Below, in pieces: positions 30,076 through 40,620 of a stretch of DNA of 64,000 nt. The DNA comes from an uncultured Acidobacteriota bacterium (GTDB lineage: Bacteria; Acidobacteriota; Terriglobia; Bryobacterales; Bryobacteraceae), in the NCBI GenBank assembly GCA_902826685.1, contig CADEFT010000038.1:1-64000 (forward strand). The letters run 5' to 3'. The notes under the pieces were generated by a model. The model saw nothing but the letters and a program-made list of their open reading frames with translations. It was not told the DNA's origin and made no database searches. Position 1 is the stretch's first letter. Each line of letters opens with the position of its first letter. The translations under genes were made by a program, and so were the position numbers.

Positions 30076-30672
30076 ATGGAGCAGCAGTCGGCAACCGCGA
30101 CGATAGACGATTTTCAAGACCTTTACGAGATCCTTCAGGTGAGCCCCACGGCGGAAACCGACACGATCCAGCGTGTATTCCGGTTGCTTGCTCAGCGCTA
30201 TCACCCCGACAACAACGAAACCGGGAATGAAGCGGTCTTCCAGCAGTTGCTGAAAGCCTACGAGATTCTGCACGATCCGGCCCGCCGCGCCGCCTACGAT
30301 GCGCAGCACCGCGCGCAGAAGAAGGCCACCTTCGAGGTCTTCGACAAGAACACCGAGCCCAACAGCAAGCAGGCCGAGCGCAAGAAACGGGAAGGCATCC
30401 TGGGCGCGCTCTACCGCAAGCGGCAGCACACCCCCAACCAGCCCGGCATGAACGTCCGCGAGATGGAAGACATCCTGGGCATTCCCAAGGAACACCTGGA
30501 ATTCGCTCTGTGGTTTCTCAAGGAGAAGCACGATATCCGGCCCGCCGACAACGGCAAGTTCCTGATCTCGGTTCAAGGTTGCTCAAGCTACGAGGACATG
30601 GTGATTCCGGCGGAGGAGACGACCAAGACGGTGTACCTGCTGCCGGCCGCCAATCTCGAAGGCCGCGACTGA
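30076..30672 (+). CDS. DnaJ-domain protein
   Basis: 198 aa. The N-terminal J domain (about 13-80) has the essential HPD motif (QRYHPDNNE) and the usual DLYEILQVSPTAE start and LLKAYEILHDPARRAAYD helix, so it should stimulate an Hsp70 ATPase. The C-terminal half lacks the zinc and substrate-binding domains of DnaJ. Instead it has a winged-helix-like segment (NVREMEDILGIPKEHLEFAL, then WFLKEKHDIR). A GGAGGG site precedes ATG 30076. It is a specialised co-chaperone rather than DnaJ itself; the client is unknown. It converges on nhaA with a 4-bp gap. Confidence 0.85.
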   Translation: MEQQSATATIDDFQDLYEILQVSPTAETDTIQRVFRLLAQRYHPDNNETGNEAVFQQLLKAYEILHDPARRAAYDAQHRAQKKATFEVFDKNTEPNSKQAERKKREGILGALYRKRQHTPNQPGMNVREMEDILGIPKEHLEFALWFLKEKHDIRPADNGKFLISVQGCSSYEDMVIPAEETTKTVYLLPAANLEGRD

Positions 30673-30676
30673 AGCT

Positions 30677-32011
30677 TCAGCCTCGCACGCGTGTGCGGCT
30701 GATGATCAGCGAACCCACCAGACCGGCGAACAGCGAAGCCGCGAGAATGCCGATCTTGGCCGCCGTCACCGGCCCTTCCGCCGTGAACGCCAGGCCCGTC
30801 ATGAACAGCGACATGGTGAATCCGATGCCGCCGAGCCACCCGGCGCCGTGTATGTGACTCCAGGAAACGTTCTCCGGAAGCGACGCCCCTCCAAAGCGCA
30901 CCGCCAGCCAGGAAGCGAGCGTAATGCCCAGCGGTTTTCCGAACAGCAATCCCACGAAAACCCCGATTGCGACCGGATCTTTGGCGATTTCGGCCAGGTC
31001 GCCCGAAAGCGATACGCCCGCGTTGGCCAGAGCGAATAACGGCATGATGAGGAACGTCACCCACGGATGCAGCCCGTGTTCCAAGCGGTGTAGCGGAGGC
31101 TGAACTTTTTCGCAGGCGTCTTCGAGCGCCTCGATGGCCGCTTGCTGCTCGCTGTCGGCGAGGATGTCGTGCGGCGCGGCGGCCACCGCTTTTTCCATGT
31201 GATCGAGCACGGCGCGTCCGTGCCGCAGAAACACCTGCTGGTTGACCGCGGTACGGCTGGGGATGGTAAGCGCCAGCAGGACGCCGGCCACGGTCGCGTG
31301 CACACCGGACTGCAGCACCCCCATCCACATGCCGAATCCCAACAGCGCGTAGGGCAGCGGATGCCTTACGCCCAGCCGATTGGCGCCGGCCGCCGCCAGC
31401 AGCAGAACGGAGGAAACGCCCAGCGCGCCCCAAGCCAGATTCTCGGTGTAGAAGACGGCGATCACCAGCACCGCGGCGATGTCGTCGACGATGGCGAGCG
31501 CGGTCAGGAACACCTTGAGTCCCAGCGGCACACGGTTGCCGAGCAGCGCCATCACTCCCACGGCAAAGGCGATGTCGGTGGCCATGGGAATACCCCACCC
31601 TCGCGCGCCGGGTCCCGAGCCATTCAGCAGAGTGTAGAAAATCGCGGGAACCACAACGCCGCCGAGAGCCGCGAGAATCGGCAGCGCGGCCTGCCGCGGC
31701 GAGGCCAGTTCGCCCGCAATCAATTCCCGTTTGATCTCGAGGCCAACGACGAAGAAAAACACGGCCATGAGGGCGTCGTTCACCCAGAAGTGGAGGTCAT
31801 GGCTGAGACTCGATTCGCCGAGGCTGATGGCGAGAGGCGTATGCCATAGCGCGTGGTAGTGATGCGCCCAGGGGGAGTTGGCCCAAATCAGCGCCACCAG
31901 CGTGCAGAGGAGCAATAGAATGCCGCTCGAAGTCTCGCGCGCGGCGAACTCCTGAAAAGGACGTGCCAGCCGGACGATGGGAGTCGGTTGGGGTTGGATG
32001 CGCTGGGTCAG
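30677..32011 (-). CDS. nhaA: Na+/H+ antiporter NhaA (CTG start proposed)
   Basis: A membrane antiporter with the NhaA signatures: VALIWANS in helix 1, FWVNDALMAVFFFVVGLEIKRE, PMATDIAFAVGVMALLG and the ion-binding Asp pair in FLTALAIVDDIAAV. The first conventional start (TTG 31915) begins inside helix 1. The open frame continues upstream and encodes RLARPFQEFAARETSSGI, a typical NhaA N-terminus, with no ATG, GTG or TTG up to the stop at 32084. CTG codons at 31969 and 32011 are the candidates. I chose 32011 because TGcTATCCT on the minus strand (32021-32026) lies 9 bases before it. Total length is then 444 aa. Divergent from the cytochrome/DUF1549 gene. Confidence 0.88.
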   Translation of the reverse strand: MTQRIQPQPTPIVRLARPFQEFAARETSSGILLLLCTLVALIWANSPWAHHYHALWHTPLAISLGESSLSHDLHFWVNDALMAVFFFVVGLEIKRELIAGELASPRQAALPILAALGGVVVPAIFYTLLNGSGPGARGWGIPMATDIAFAVGVMALLGNRVPLGLKVFLTALAIVDDIAAVLVIAVFYTENLAWGALGVSSVLLLAAAGANRLGVRHPLPYALLGFGMWMGVLQSGVHATVAGVLLALTIPSRTAVNQQVFLRHGRAVLDHMEKAVAAAPHDILADSEQQAAIEALEDACEKVQPPLHRLEHGLHPWVTFLIMPLFALANAGVSLSGDLAEIAKDPVAIGVFVGLLFGKPLGITLASWLAVRFGGASLPENVSWSHIHGAGWLGGIGFTMSLFMTGLAFTAEGPVTAAKIGILAASLFAGLVGSLIISRTRVRG

Positions 32012-32062
32012 AACATCCCGAGGATAGCACTGGCGGCCAGCGCGCCCGGCGCGATACCGTGG

Positions 32063-34300
32063 ATGGTGATGATACCGATTGCCCTACTGTCGTTGGCGCT
32101 CGAGGCCCAGGTCGATTTCGCGCGCCAGGTTCATCCGGTTCTGGTGGCGCGCTGTGGCGCCTGCCATACGGGCGACAAGGCACAGGCGGGGCTTGACGTC
32201 AACACGCGCGCTGAGTTGCTCAAAGGCGGTGCCGGCGGCCCGGCGATCCTGCCGGGCAACAGCGCGGGCAGCCTGCTGATCCGCCGTGTGGATGGTTCGA
32301 AGGAACCGCGCATGCCCCTGCGCGGCGACCCTTTGACCAACGAGGAAATCGGCATCCTGAAAACCTGGGTGGATGAGGGCGCCAGGGGCGCCGATCCGCC
32401 CGGCGTCACGCGCTGGGTGGCGCCGCTGAAGCCGCGCAAGCCGGAAGTGCCCGGGGGCGGGGCGCATCCGGTCGACGCTTTTCTGAACGCGGCCGGCGAT
32501 CCCGTTTCCGACGCCGTGTTCGCGCGCCGCGCTTACCTCGACCTGTGGGGCCTGCTGCCCACGCCTGAACAATTGGCTGAATTTGAAGCCGCGACGGACC
32601 CTGCGAAACGAACCCAACTGATCGACCGGCTGCTGCGCCATGAGAAGCACTATGCGGCCAACTGGATCGCCTTCTGGAACGATCTGCTGCGCAACGACGA
32701 CGGCGTGACGTATCACGGCGAGCGCAAGTCGATTACGCCGTGGCTGCGCGCGGCGCTCGAATCGAATCTGCCTTATGACCGCTTCGTGGCGGAACTCATC
32801 AGTCCCAAGGGCAAGCGGGGCCCGGAGGGCTACATCCTCGGCGTGACCTGGCGCGGCGAGGTCCCGGCCAGTGAGCGTCCGCCGTTGCAGGCGGCGCAAA
32901 ACAGCGCGCAGACGTTTCTGGGCATCAATCTCAAGTGCAATTCCTGCCACGACAGCTTCATCAGCAACTGGAAGCTGAAGGATGCCTACGGCCTGGCGAG
33001 CTTCTTTTCCGAGAAGCCGCTCGAGCTGGTGCGATGCGATGTGAAGACGGGCGAGTTCTCGCAGCCGAAGTTTCCGTTTCCAGAACTGGGCGCGGTGAAG
33101 ACCGAAGGCTCGCTCGAGGAAAGACGCGCCGAGGCGGCCCGCCTGTTCACCTCTCCCGAGAATGGCCGTCTGACGCGCACCATCGTCAATCGCTATTGGA
33201 AGAAGCTGTTCGGCCGCGGCATCGTGGAACCGGTCGATGACATGGCCGCCGAGCCATGGAATCCAGACCTGCTCGACTGGCTGGCGAGCGATTTTTCCGA
33301 GCACGGCTACGATTTGAAATATCTGCTGCGGCAGGTCATGACGTCGCGCGCCTATCAGCTTCCTTCCATAGACGAGGAATCGAAGCCCGGCGCGCGTTAC
33401 ACCTTCCGTGGCCCGGAGAAACGCCGGCTGAGCGCGGAACAGTTCGCCGATGCCGTGGGCAGCATCACCGGCGAATGGCGGCCCTATCCTTCGAATGCAC
33501 CGTCGCCCACGTACTTCGCGCGCGAGTGGCAGCTCAAGTCGACGGCGTTGACGCGCGCGCTGGGGCGGCCCGTGCGGGACCAGGTGGTGACGGACCGGCT
33601 GACGCAGCCGACCACGCTGCAGGCGCTCGAACTGGTGAACGGATCGCAACTGGCCAACTGGCTGCGCGAAGGCGGCAAGCGGCTGGCGGGCGAACTCCGT
33701 CCCGCTCCGGAGAATCTATTCGATTCCGGCATGTTCCGGCGTAATCCGGTGGATGTGGATATCGACATCAAGAACTCGTCGAAGCTTTATTTGCTGGTGG
33801 AGAACGCCGATTCCTACGACGCCACGCGCGTGGTGCCGCAGTGGCGCGACGCGGTGCTGATTGGCAAGGGCAAGGTACGCAAGCCGCTCGAGGAGTTACT
33901 CCCGGCCGGAGCCGACCTCGGGAAACTGTCTTTGCCTTCCCGCCTCGAAGTCACCTTGCCCGAGGGGGAGTACACACGGTTCCAGGCGACGGCGGGTGTT
34001 TCCCGGTTCAGCCAGACATCGGATGTCGGACCGGCGATCCGCTTCTTCGTATTCGACCGCGAGCCAGACCCGAAGCGTCTGGTCAAGGTGGACGGGTATC
34101 TGCCGGTGGCGGGCCCGGACGGCCCGTTTACATCGGATACGCTGACGGCGCGCCTCTACAAACATGCGCTGCAGCGCGAACCCGACGAGACGGAGCGCGC
34201 CATCGCCCGCGAGGTGCTGGGCGAGAAGCTGGCTTCAAGCCGCGTGGAAGACCTGCTGTGGATGCTAATGCTGGCGCCCGAGTTCCAATACATCCGGTGA
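32063..34300 (+). CDS. Secreted PSCyt1/DUF1549/DUF1553 protein with heme-binding motifs
   Basis: 745 aa from ATG 32063 (a second ATG lies two codons later), with a signal peptide ending near LALEAQ. An N-terminal cytochrome-c-like domain carries CGACH (about residue 31) and a later FxxPxMPL-like PRMPLRG. DUF1549 follows (RRAYLDLWGLLPTPEQLAEF, CNSCHDSF with a second CxxCH), then DUF1553 (TIVNRYWKKLFGRGIV, LTQPTTLQALELVNGSQLA). Such proteins are hallmarks of Planctomycetes and Acidobacteria, nearly always paired with a DUF1501 gene as here (5 bp downstream), and are suspected to take part in extracellular polymer breakdown or redox chemistry. Substrate unknown. Confidence 0.88.
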   Translation: MVMIPIALLSLALEAQVDFARQVHPVLVARCGACHTGDKAQAGLDVNTRAELLKGGAGGPAILPGNSAGSLLIRRVDGSKEPRMPLRGDPLTNEEIGILKTWVDEGARGADPPGVTRWVAPLKPRKPEVPGGGAHPVDAFLNAAGDPVSDAVFARRAYLDLWGLLPTPEQLAEFEAATDPAKRTQLIDRLLRHEKHYAANWIAFWNDLLRNDDGVTYHGERKSITPWLRAALESNLPYDRFVAELISPKGKRGPEGYILGVTWRGEVPASERPPLQAAQNSAQTFLGINLKCNSCHDSFISNWKLKDAYGLASFFSEKPLELVRCDVKTGEFSQPKFPFPELGAVKTEGSLEERRAEAARLFTSPENGRLTRTIVNRYWKKLFGRGIVEPVDDMAAEPWNPDLLDWLASDFSEHGYDLKYLLRQVMTSRAYQLPSIDEESKPGARYTFRGPEKRRLSAEQFADAVGSITGEWRPYPSNAPSPTYFAREWQLKSTALTRALGRPVRDQVVTDRLTQPTTLQALELVNGSQLANWLREGGKRLAGELRPAPENLFDSGMFRRNPVDVDIDIKNSSKLYLLVENADSYDATRVVPQWRDAVLIGKGKVRKPLEELLPAGADLGKLSLPSRLEVTLPEGEYTRFQATAGVSRFSQTSDVGPAIRFFVFDREPDPKRLVKVDGYLPVAGPDGPFTSDTLTARLYKHALQREPDETERAIAREVLGEKLASSRVEDLLWMLMLAPEFQYIR

Positions 34301-34305
34301 ACCCC

Positions 34306-35739
34306 ATGGAAAAAGAAATACGGGAGTCTTTGACGCGCCGACGATTTGTGGGCGCCTCCGGTGCGGCGCTTTTGAGCGCGCTTGGCGCCGGATCGCCGCG
34401 GCAGTTGGCGGCGGCGCGCAAGCCCGAGGCGCGGGCCGATACGTTGATCGTGCTGTGGATGGCGGGCGGCATGGCGCAAACCGAAACGTTCGATCCCAAG
34501 GCGTACGCTCCGTTTGAGCGCGGCCTGGAGTCGGCGCGCGTGCTGAGCACCTTTCCTTCGATCGGCACCAAAGTGGACGGCATCAAGGTTTCGCAGGGGC
34601 TTGAAAACATCGCCTCGGTGATGGACCGCTGCACGCTGGTGCGAACCTATCAGGCGGGCGACCTGGGGTTCATCCTGCACTCGCGGCATCAGTATCACTG
34701 GCACACCGGCTATGCGCCGCCGCAATCGGTGGCCGCGCCGCATCTGGGCGCGGTGGTGGCGCGCACGCTGGGACCGAAGAATCCCGATATGCCCGCCTTT
34801 CTCGACATCGGGCAGAACATGGAGATCGGCGCCGAAAGCGATGCGTTGAAGGCGTTCCACACGGCCGGGTTTCTCGGCTCCGAATACGGCCCGTTCCAGA
34901 TTCCCGATCCGGTGGAGGCGGCGGCGGCGGTGCGTCCACCGGCGCACATCACCTCCAGCCGCTTCGAAGAGCGCCAGAAGCTCTACCGCCGGCTGGTGGA
35001 GGCCAGCCCCGTGTTGCGGCACGGCAGCGACTATCAGCAGCGATCGCTGCTGCGTTCGGTGGACAATGCCTACCGGCTGCTGAGTTCGCCCGCGGCCAAG
35101 GCGTTCGATATCGCGCTTGAGCCCAAGGAATCGTACGAGAAGTACAATACCGGACGCTTCGGCCTCGGCTGTCTGCTGGCGCGGCGGCTCACCGAAGCCG
35201 GGGCGCGGTTCATCGAAATCACCACCGAGTACATTCCCTTCCGCCACTGGGATTCACATGAGAACGGCCATGAGCGCGCGGCGGCGATGAAGAAGGAGAT
35301 CGACCGGCCGGTGGCGCAGCTCATTCTCGATCTGGAGGAGCGCGGCCTGCTCGACCGCACGCTGATCGTGATGGCCAGCGAATTCGGCCGCGACATGATC
35401 GTGGAAGGCAAGCCCGATAAGCGCGTGAAGGATCAGATCAAGCAGCCCGAGATCATTGAGGAGCCGAAGCACTACGGCATGCACCGCCATTTCAGCGAAG
35501 CGGGCTGCGTCCTGATGGCCGGCGGAGGCGTCAAGAAGGGCTACCTCTATGGCGCGACCGACGACGAGCGTCCATGCAAGGTGACCGATCGCGCCAAAGC
35601 CATGCGCATCGAAGACCTGCATGCCACCATCTACACCGCCATGGGAATCGCGCCCGATTTAGCCTACGAAGTCGAGAAGCGGCCGTTCTATGTGACGCGC
35701 GACGGCAAGGGCAAGCCGGTGATGGACCTGCTGGCATGA
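34306..35739 (+). CDS. DUF1501 family Tat-exported protein
   Basis: 477 aa with a twin-arginine signal (TRRRFVGASGAALLSALGAG, residues 10-29). The body is the DUF1501 fold, related to alkaline phosphatase/sulfatase: DTLIVLWMAGGMAQTETFDPK, SRHQYHWHTG, TLIVMASEFGRDM and the closing TIYTAMGIAPD. It starts 5 bp after the DUF1549/DUF1553 gene, the usual partner, and its stop overlaps the next gene by 4 bp. Whether the metal site is active cannot be judged by eye. Confidence 0.9.
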   Translation: MEKEIRESLTRRRFVGASGAALLSALGAGSPRQLAAARKPEARADTLIVLWMAGGMAQTETFDPKAYAPFERGLESARVLSTFPSIGTKVDGIKVSQGLENIASVMDRCTLVRTYQAGDLGFILHSRHQYHWHTGYAPPQSVAAPHLGAVVARTLGPKNPDMPAFLDIGQNMEIGAESDALKAFHTAGFLGSEYGPFQIPDPVEAAAAVRPPAHITSSRFEERQKLYRRLVEASPVLRHGSDYQQRSLLRSVDNAYRLLSSPAAKAFDIALEPKESYEKYNTGRFGLGCLLARRLTEAGARFIEITTEYIPFRHWDSHENGHERAAAMKKEIDRPVAQLILDLEERGLLDRTLIVMASEFGRDMIVEGKPDKRVKDQIKQPEIIEEPKHYGMHRHFSEAGCVLMAGGGVKKGYLYGATDDERPCKVTDRAKAMRIEDLHATIYTAMGIAPDLAYEVEKRPFYVTRDGKGKPVMDLLA

Positions 35740-36107
35740 ATTTCACCGACTTCCTGGACCTGCGCATCGCCACCAGGCACGAAGACGGCGTCACCGTCGA
35801 ATGTGCGCTGAAAGATATCCATTACAATCCGGACGGCTCGCTGCACGGCGGCCTGATCGCCTCCATCGCCGACGAGGCGGTGTGGTGCGCCATCGACGAC
35901 AAGTTCCGGAACACGCGGTATGCCACTACCACGGAGCTGAAAGTGAACTACCTGCGGGCCGTATCGGCGAGCGAAAAGCTGACGGCGCGGACGCGGATGC
36001 TCAAGACCGGCCGCACGCTTTGCGTCGGCAGCGTGGAACTTACCGACGACCGCGGCGCGCTATGCGCGTTCGCCACGGTCACTTACATGTTGTTAGGAGA
36101 GAAATGA
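35736..36107 (+). CDS. PaaI-type hotdog thioesterase
   Basis: 123 aa, full length for a single hotdog domain. The signature DGSLHGGLIASIADEAVWCAI contains the HGG motif; ATTTELKVNYLRAV and the central strands match the PaaI/YbgC-like class. Expected reaction: hydrolysis of an acyl- or aryl-CoA thioester in the cytoplasm. Start ATG 35736 overlaps the stop of the exported DUF1501 gene, and its own stop overlaps the DsrE-like gene, so the three are co-translated. Why a CoA thioesterase is coupled to exported proteins is unclear. Confidence 0.85.
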   Translation: MNFTDFLDLRIATRHEDGVTVECALKDIHYNPDGSLHGGLIASIADEAVWCAIDDKFRNTRYATTTELKVNYLRAVSASEKLTARTRMLKTGRTLCVGSVELTDDRGALCAFATVTYMLLGEK

Positions 36108-36442
36108 AAGTCGCTTATATCTTTTCCACACAGGGCCACAGCGTTTCCTACAAGCTGGGAAAAATGATTCTGCCGCAGCTTGAGGAAGGCCGGCACGGCG
36201 TCGCGGTCGTGGGCATGTTCTTTTTCGAGGACAACTGCTATGTCATGGCGAAGGGAAATCCCATCGGGGAGCGTCTGGCCGCGGTGGCGCGGAAGAGCGG
36301 CATGCTGCTGATGTGCTGCGACCAGTGCTGCTATGAGCGCGAGATCGCCGATAAGCTGATCGACGGCGTGCCCATCGGATGCTTCCCGGATCTTTACAAG
36401 GCGCTCTCCGGCAACATGCCCGATCAGGTGATCACGCTGTAA
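36104..36442 (+). CDS. DsrE-family (SaoD-like) protein with a CCxxCC motif
   Basis: 112 aa. DsrE fold: VAYIFSTQGHSVSYKLGKMIL, VVGMFFFEDNCYVM, a Cys-rich loop LLMCCDQCCYERE near residues 66-78, and the closing GCFPDLYKALSG. It resembles the DsrE-like proteins named SaoD in some annotations, which usually have CDQC rather than CCDQCC. DsrE-like proteins handle sulfur (persulfide relay) or selenium. The ribosome site AGGAGAG precedes ATG 36104, which overlaps the thioesterase stop. Role inferred from fold only. Confidence 0.75.
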   Translation: MKVAYIFSTQGHSVSYKLGKMILPQLEEGRHGVAVVGMFFFEDNCYVMAKGNPIGERLAAVARKSGMLLMCCDQCCYEREIADKLIDGVPIGCFPDLYKALSGNMPDQVITL

Positions 36443-36537
36443 ATCGGCGGCGCGTCTTCGGTCGCCGTCGCCACCCGGGCGCAATGCGTGTGTTCGAGAT
36501 CGCGCACCGGATGCGAAGGGCTGGCGGGTTCAGCCGG

Positions 36538-36543
36538 TACAAT
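36538..36543 (+). promoter_or_regulatory. -10 box of the two-component operon
   Basis: TACAAT, 11 bases before ATG 36555, without an obvious -35. If used, the transcript would begin about 4 bases before the start codon. Confidence 0.4.
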
Positions 36544-36554
36544 AGAACCAGAGA

Positions 36555-37976
<1,422 letters not shown>

Positions 37977-37988
37977 AAAACCTTCGAT

Positions 37989-39836
37989 ATGTCGCTGAAG
38001 ACCCGGCTGCTGGTTTTGATCGTGCTGCTGGTGACGGTGATTATCACCGTGCTGAGCGCGGTGCACCTCAACAGCCTGGTCAAGAACTGGACCGACGGCA
38101 TGACCGAGCGCTCGGAGCTGGCCATGCAGCAGGTGATTTACCTGGTCATCGAGCGCATCCAGGAACGGCTAAGCGACACCTACCCGGTGCCGGAAACGAT
38201 CGAGGAGAACAAGAAAGTCTGGATCAATATCGTTTCCACCGACCGGCAACTGGTGGAGATCATCCGCAAGACCATCCTGGCCACCAAGACCATCGTCGAA
38301 TTGTCGATCGCCGATGAATTTGGCGAGATCCTGGTTTCCTCGGACCCAAGGCGGATCGGCACGCGCATGCGTCCGCGTCTGTCGTTCAACGACTGGAAAG
38401 AGAAGCAGGTGTGGAACCGGCTGATGGAAATCACCAGCGGCGAGCAGGACTACGAGGTGACCAAGCGGCTCGGGTTGCCGCAACAGACGACGCCGATCTT
38501 CACCGTGCAACTGGTGCAATCGAGCGCGCTGCTGCGCAGTTTCCTGCTGCCTCAGCTTTACACGCTGGCCGCCATCACGGCTGCTTCGCTGGCGTTATCC
38601 ATTCTGTTCGGCGCGTTTTCGGCGAGCCTGGCCATTGGCCCGCTGGACAAGATCGGCAAGGAGATCGACCGTATCACCAGGGGCGACCCGTCACCGCAGA
38701 AAGACGAAGACGACGATCCCTTGGGCAAGACGCGCGAGCTGGCCATCGTGCAATCGAAGCTCGATGTGCTGGGCCAGCGGATGCGCGGAGCGCAGGAAGA
38801 CGCCGCCCAGATGCGCGGCAACATCGAATCGCTGATGGAGCGCATGGAAGACGCCGTGCTGCTGTTTGACCGCTATGATCGCGTGATTCTGGCGGGGGCG
38901 GCGGTGGAGCGGCTGCTCGAAACCAGGGAGCGGGTTCATGGCAAGCGCATGGACGAGGTGTTTCCGCCGGCCACTGCGCTCGGCGGCGTGGTGCAGCAGG
39001 CGGTGCGGTTGAATAAGGCCGCCAAGGATCAGATGGTGACCTTCGAACGGCCGGACAGGCAGCCGTCGCGTCTGCTGGTGAACGTGACGCCGCTGGCCGA
39101 CCGCAGCGGCACGCTGGTCACCCTGCGCGACGCCGAAACGCGGCGCCAGATCGCCTCCGAACTCGACGTCTCGACGCGCCTGGCGGCCATGAGCCGTCTG
39201 ACGGGCCTGGTGGCCCACGAGATCAAAAACCCGCTCAATTCGATCGCGCTGGGACTCGAACTGTTGCGCGACAAGATGGCGGACGAAAAACAGGGACAGA
39301 TTACCGTCATCTCGCAGGAAATCCGGCGGCTGGACCGGGTGGTCAAGACGTTTCTCGACTTTACGCGTCCGGTGGATTTCACGGCCGAGAACGTGAATCT
39401 GGCCACGCTGGCCAAGGAAGTCGCCTCGCTGGTGACGCCGCAGGCGGCGACGCAGAAGGTGAACGTGGAATTTATCGCCGAGCCCGAGAACATCGTCATC
39501 CGCGCCGACCGCGATCTGTTGAAGCAGGCCATTCTGAACGTGGTGATGAACGGCATTGAAGCGATGCGGGGAGGCGGGAGACTGAAAGTGCGCGCTTCGC
39601 GCCAGGAGGGCACGAGCGTTCTCACCATCCAGGACGACGGCCCCGGCATTCCCACCGAGAATACGGGCAAAGTTTTCCAGCTTTATTTCACGACGAAAGA
39701 GAAAGGTTCCGGCATTGGGCTGGCGATGACTTTCCGCGCGGTCCAGCTTCACAATGGTACAATCGAGTTCACAAGCGAACCAGGAAAAGGCACGACATTC
39801 CAGCTGAAATTCCCGCTCTCGCCACAGGAAGCCTGA
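37989..39836 (+). CDS. Membrane sensor histidine kinase
   Basis: 615 aa. Helix 1 (residues 5-27), an extracytoplasmic sensor of about 160 residues, helix 2 (about 187-212), a HAMP-like linker, a predicted coiled coil, and a PAS-like segment near 275-385 (MEDAVLLFDRYDRVILAGAA). HisKA follows with phosphorylated His410 (VAHEIKNPLNS), then HATPase with the N box (NVVMNGIEAM), DDGPGIP and GSGIGLAM. Paired with the NtrC-type regulator immediately upstream. The signal sensed is not predictable. Confidence 0.93.
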   Translation: MSLKTRLLVLIVLLVTVIITVLSAVHLNSLVKNWTDGMTERSELAMQQVIYLVIERIQERLSDTYPVPETIEENKKVWINIVSTDRQLVEIIRKTILATKTIVELSIADEFGEILVSSDPRRIGTRMRPRLSFNDWKEKQVWNRLMEITSGEQDYEVTKRLGLPQQTTPIFTVQLVQSSALLRSFLLPQLYTLAAITAASLALSILFGAFSASLAIGPLDKIGKEIDRITRGDPSPQKDEDDDPLGKTRELAIVQSKLDVLGQRMRGAQEDAAQMRGNIESLMERMEDAVLLFDRYDRVILAGAAVERLLETRERVHGKRMDEVFPPATALGGVVQQAVRLNKAAKDQMVTFERPDRQPSRLLVNVTPLADRSGTLVTLRDAETRRQIASELDVSTRLAAMSRLTGLVAHEIKNPLNSIALGLELLRDKMADEKQGQITVISQEIRRLDRVVKTFLDFTRPVDFTAENVNLATLAKEVASLVTPQAATQKVNVEFIAEPENIVIRADRDLLKQAILNVVMNGIEAMRGGGRLKVRASRQEGTSVLTIQDDGPGIPTENTGKVFQLYFTTKEKGSGIGLAMTFRAVQLHNGTIEFTSEPGKGTTFQLKFPLSPQEA

Positions 39837-39895
39837 AGGAGCAGTAGTACAAAGGCAAGGGAATGGAACCTAGGTATTTCGAGGGATTGGCGGTT

Positions 39896-40582
39896 ATGCG
39901 GGCGGTGCATCGCGCGCTGTGCTCCGGACTGTGCCTGTCGTTTTGCCTCCTCACTTTCTCGTGCCGCCGGAACACGGTCGCGACCGCGCCCGCCGCTCCC
40001 CCGCCCGCTCCCATCGTGGTCCCTCGCAAGGATGTGCCGAAGACGGACGTGAATCTGCCGGCACCGCCGCCGATCGCCTCGAAAACGACTCCCGCCGCCG
40101 CGCCACCCGCCGGAAATCCGCCCGTTCTGCAGCCTCCGGCCGCGCCCAAGCCGCGCCGTCCGCGGCTAGCCCGGCGCAATCCCGCTCCCAAGGTGGTGGA
40201 AGAACCAAAGACGGTGGTGGCGGGGGCGGAAACCCGGCTGGAAGCTTCCCCCGCGCCGAAAGAGACCGCGCCTCCCCCGCCGGAAGCGTCCGTGCCGGCG
40301 GTGGCAACGGCGGCTCCGGCTCCCAAGCTTGGCCAGATGCTCACGCCCGAAGAGAGCCGCGACCATCTGAAGCGGCTAGATACAACGGTGGACCGGGTGA
40401 AGGCGGCGATGACGTCGATTCAGGCCAAGGGGCTGTCGGAGGATCAGAAGGAAGTCGTAGGCAGGATTCGAAGTTTTCTAGCACAGGCGGAGCAGGCGAG
40501 AGAACAGGATTTGGTCAGCGCCGTCAATCTGGCCGAGCGCGCTGACCTGCTCTCCCGCGATCTGCTCGATCGCCTGCGCTAG
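39896..40582 (+). CDS. Proline/alanine-rich putative lipoprotein
   Basis: 228 aa from ATG 39896, giving MRAVHRALCSGLCLSFCLLTFSC as signal with a possible lipidated Cys23; ATG 39863 with a purine-rich ribosome site is an alternative giving 239 aa. Residues 30-150 are low-complexity Pro/Ala/Lys. The C-terminal 80 residues form one or two helices (DTTVDRVKAAMTSIQAKGLS, FLAQAEQAREQDLVSAVNLA). The layout suggests a cell-wall-spanning tether or anchor. It follows the kinase gene by 59 bp, converges on the OmpA-like gene (38 bp) and may share its envelope role. Confidence 0.7.
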   Translation: MRAVHRALCSGLCLSFCLLTFSCRRNTVATAPAAPPPAPIVVPRKDVPKTDVNLPAPPPIASKTTPAAAPPAGNPPVLQPPAAPKPRRPRLARRNPAPKVVEEPKTVVAGAETRLEASPAPKETAPPPPEASVPAVATAAPAPKLGQMLTPEESRDHLKRLDTTVDRVKAAMTSIQAKGLSEDQKEVVGRIRSFLAQAEQAREQDLVSAVNLAERADLLSRDLLDRLR

Positions 40583-40620
40583 AGTGCAGGCAGAGGCAGG
40601 GCGGAGGTTGTCGCTACCCT

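Noticed and set aside
30669..30680. 12-base palindrome CTGAAGCTTCAG at the end of the DnaJ gene
   Set aside because: It lacks a loop for a terminator and overlaps coding sequence on both sides; probably chance.
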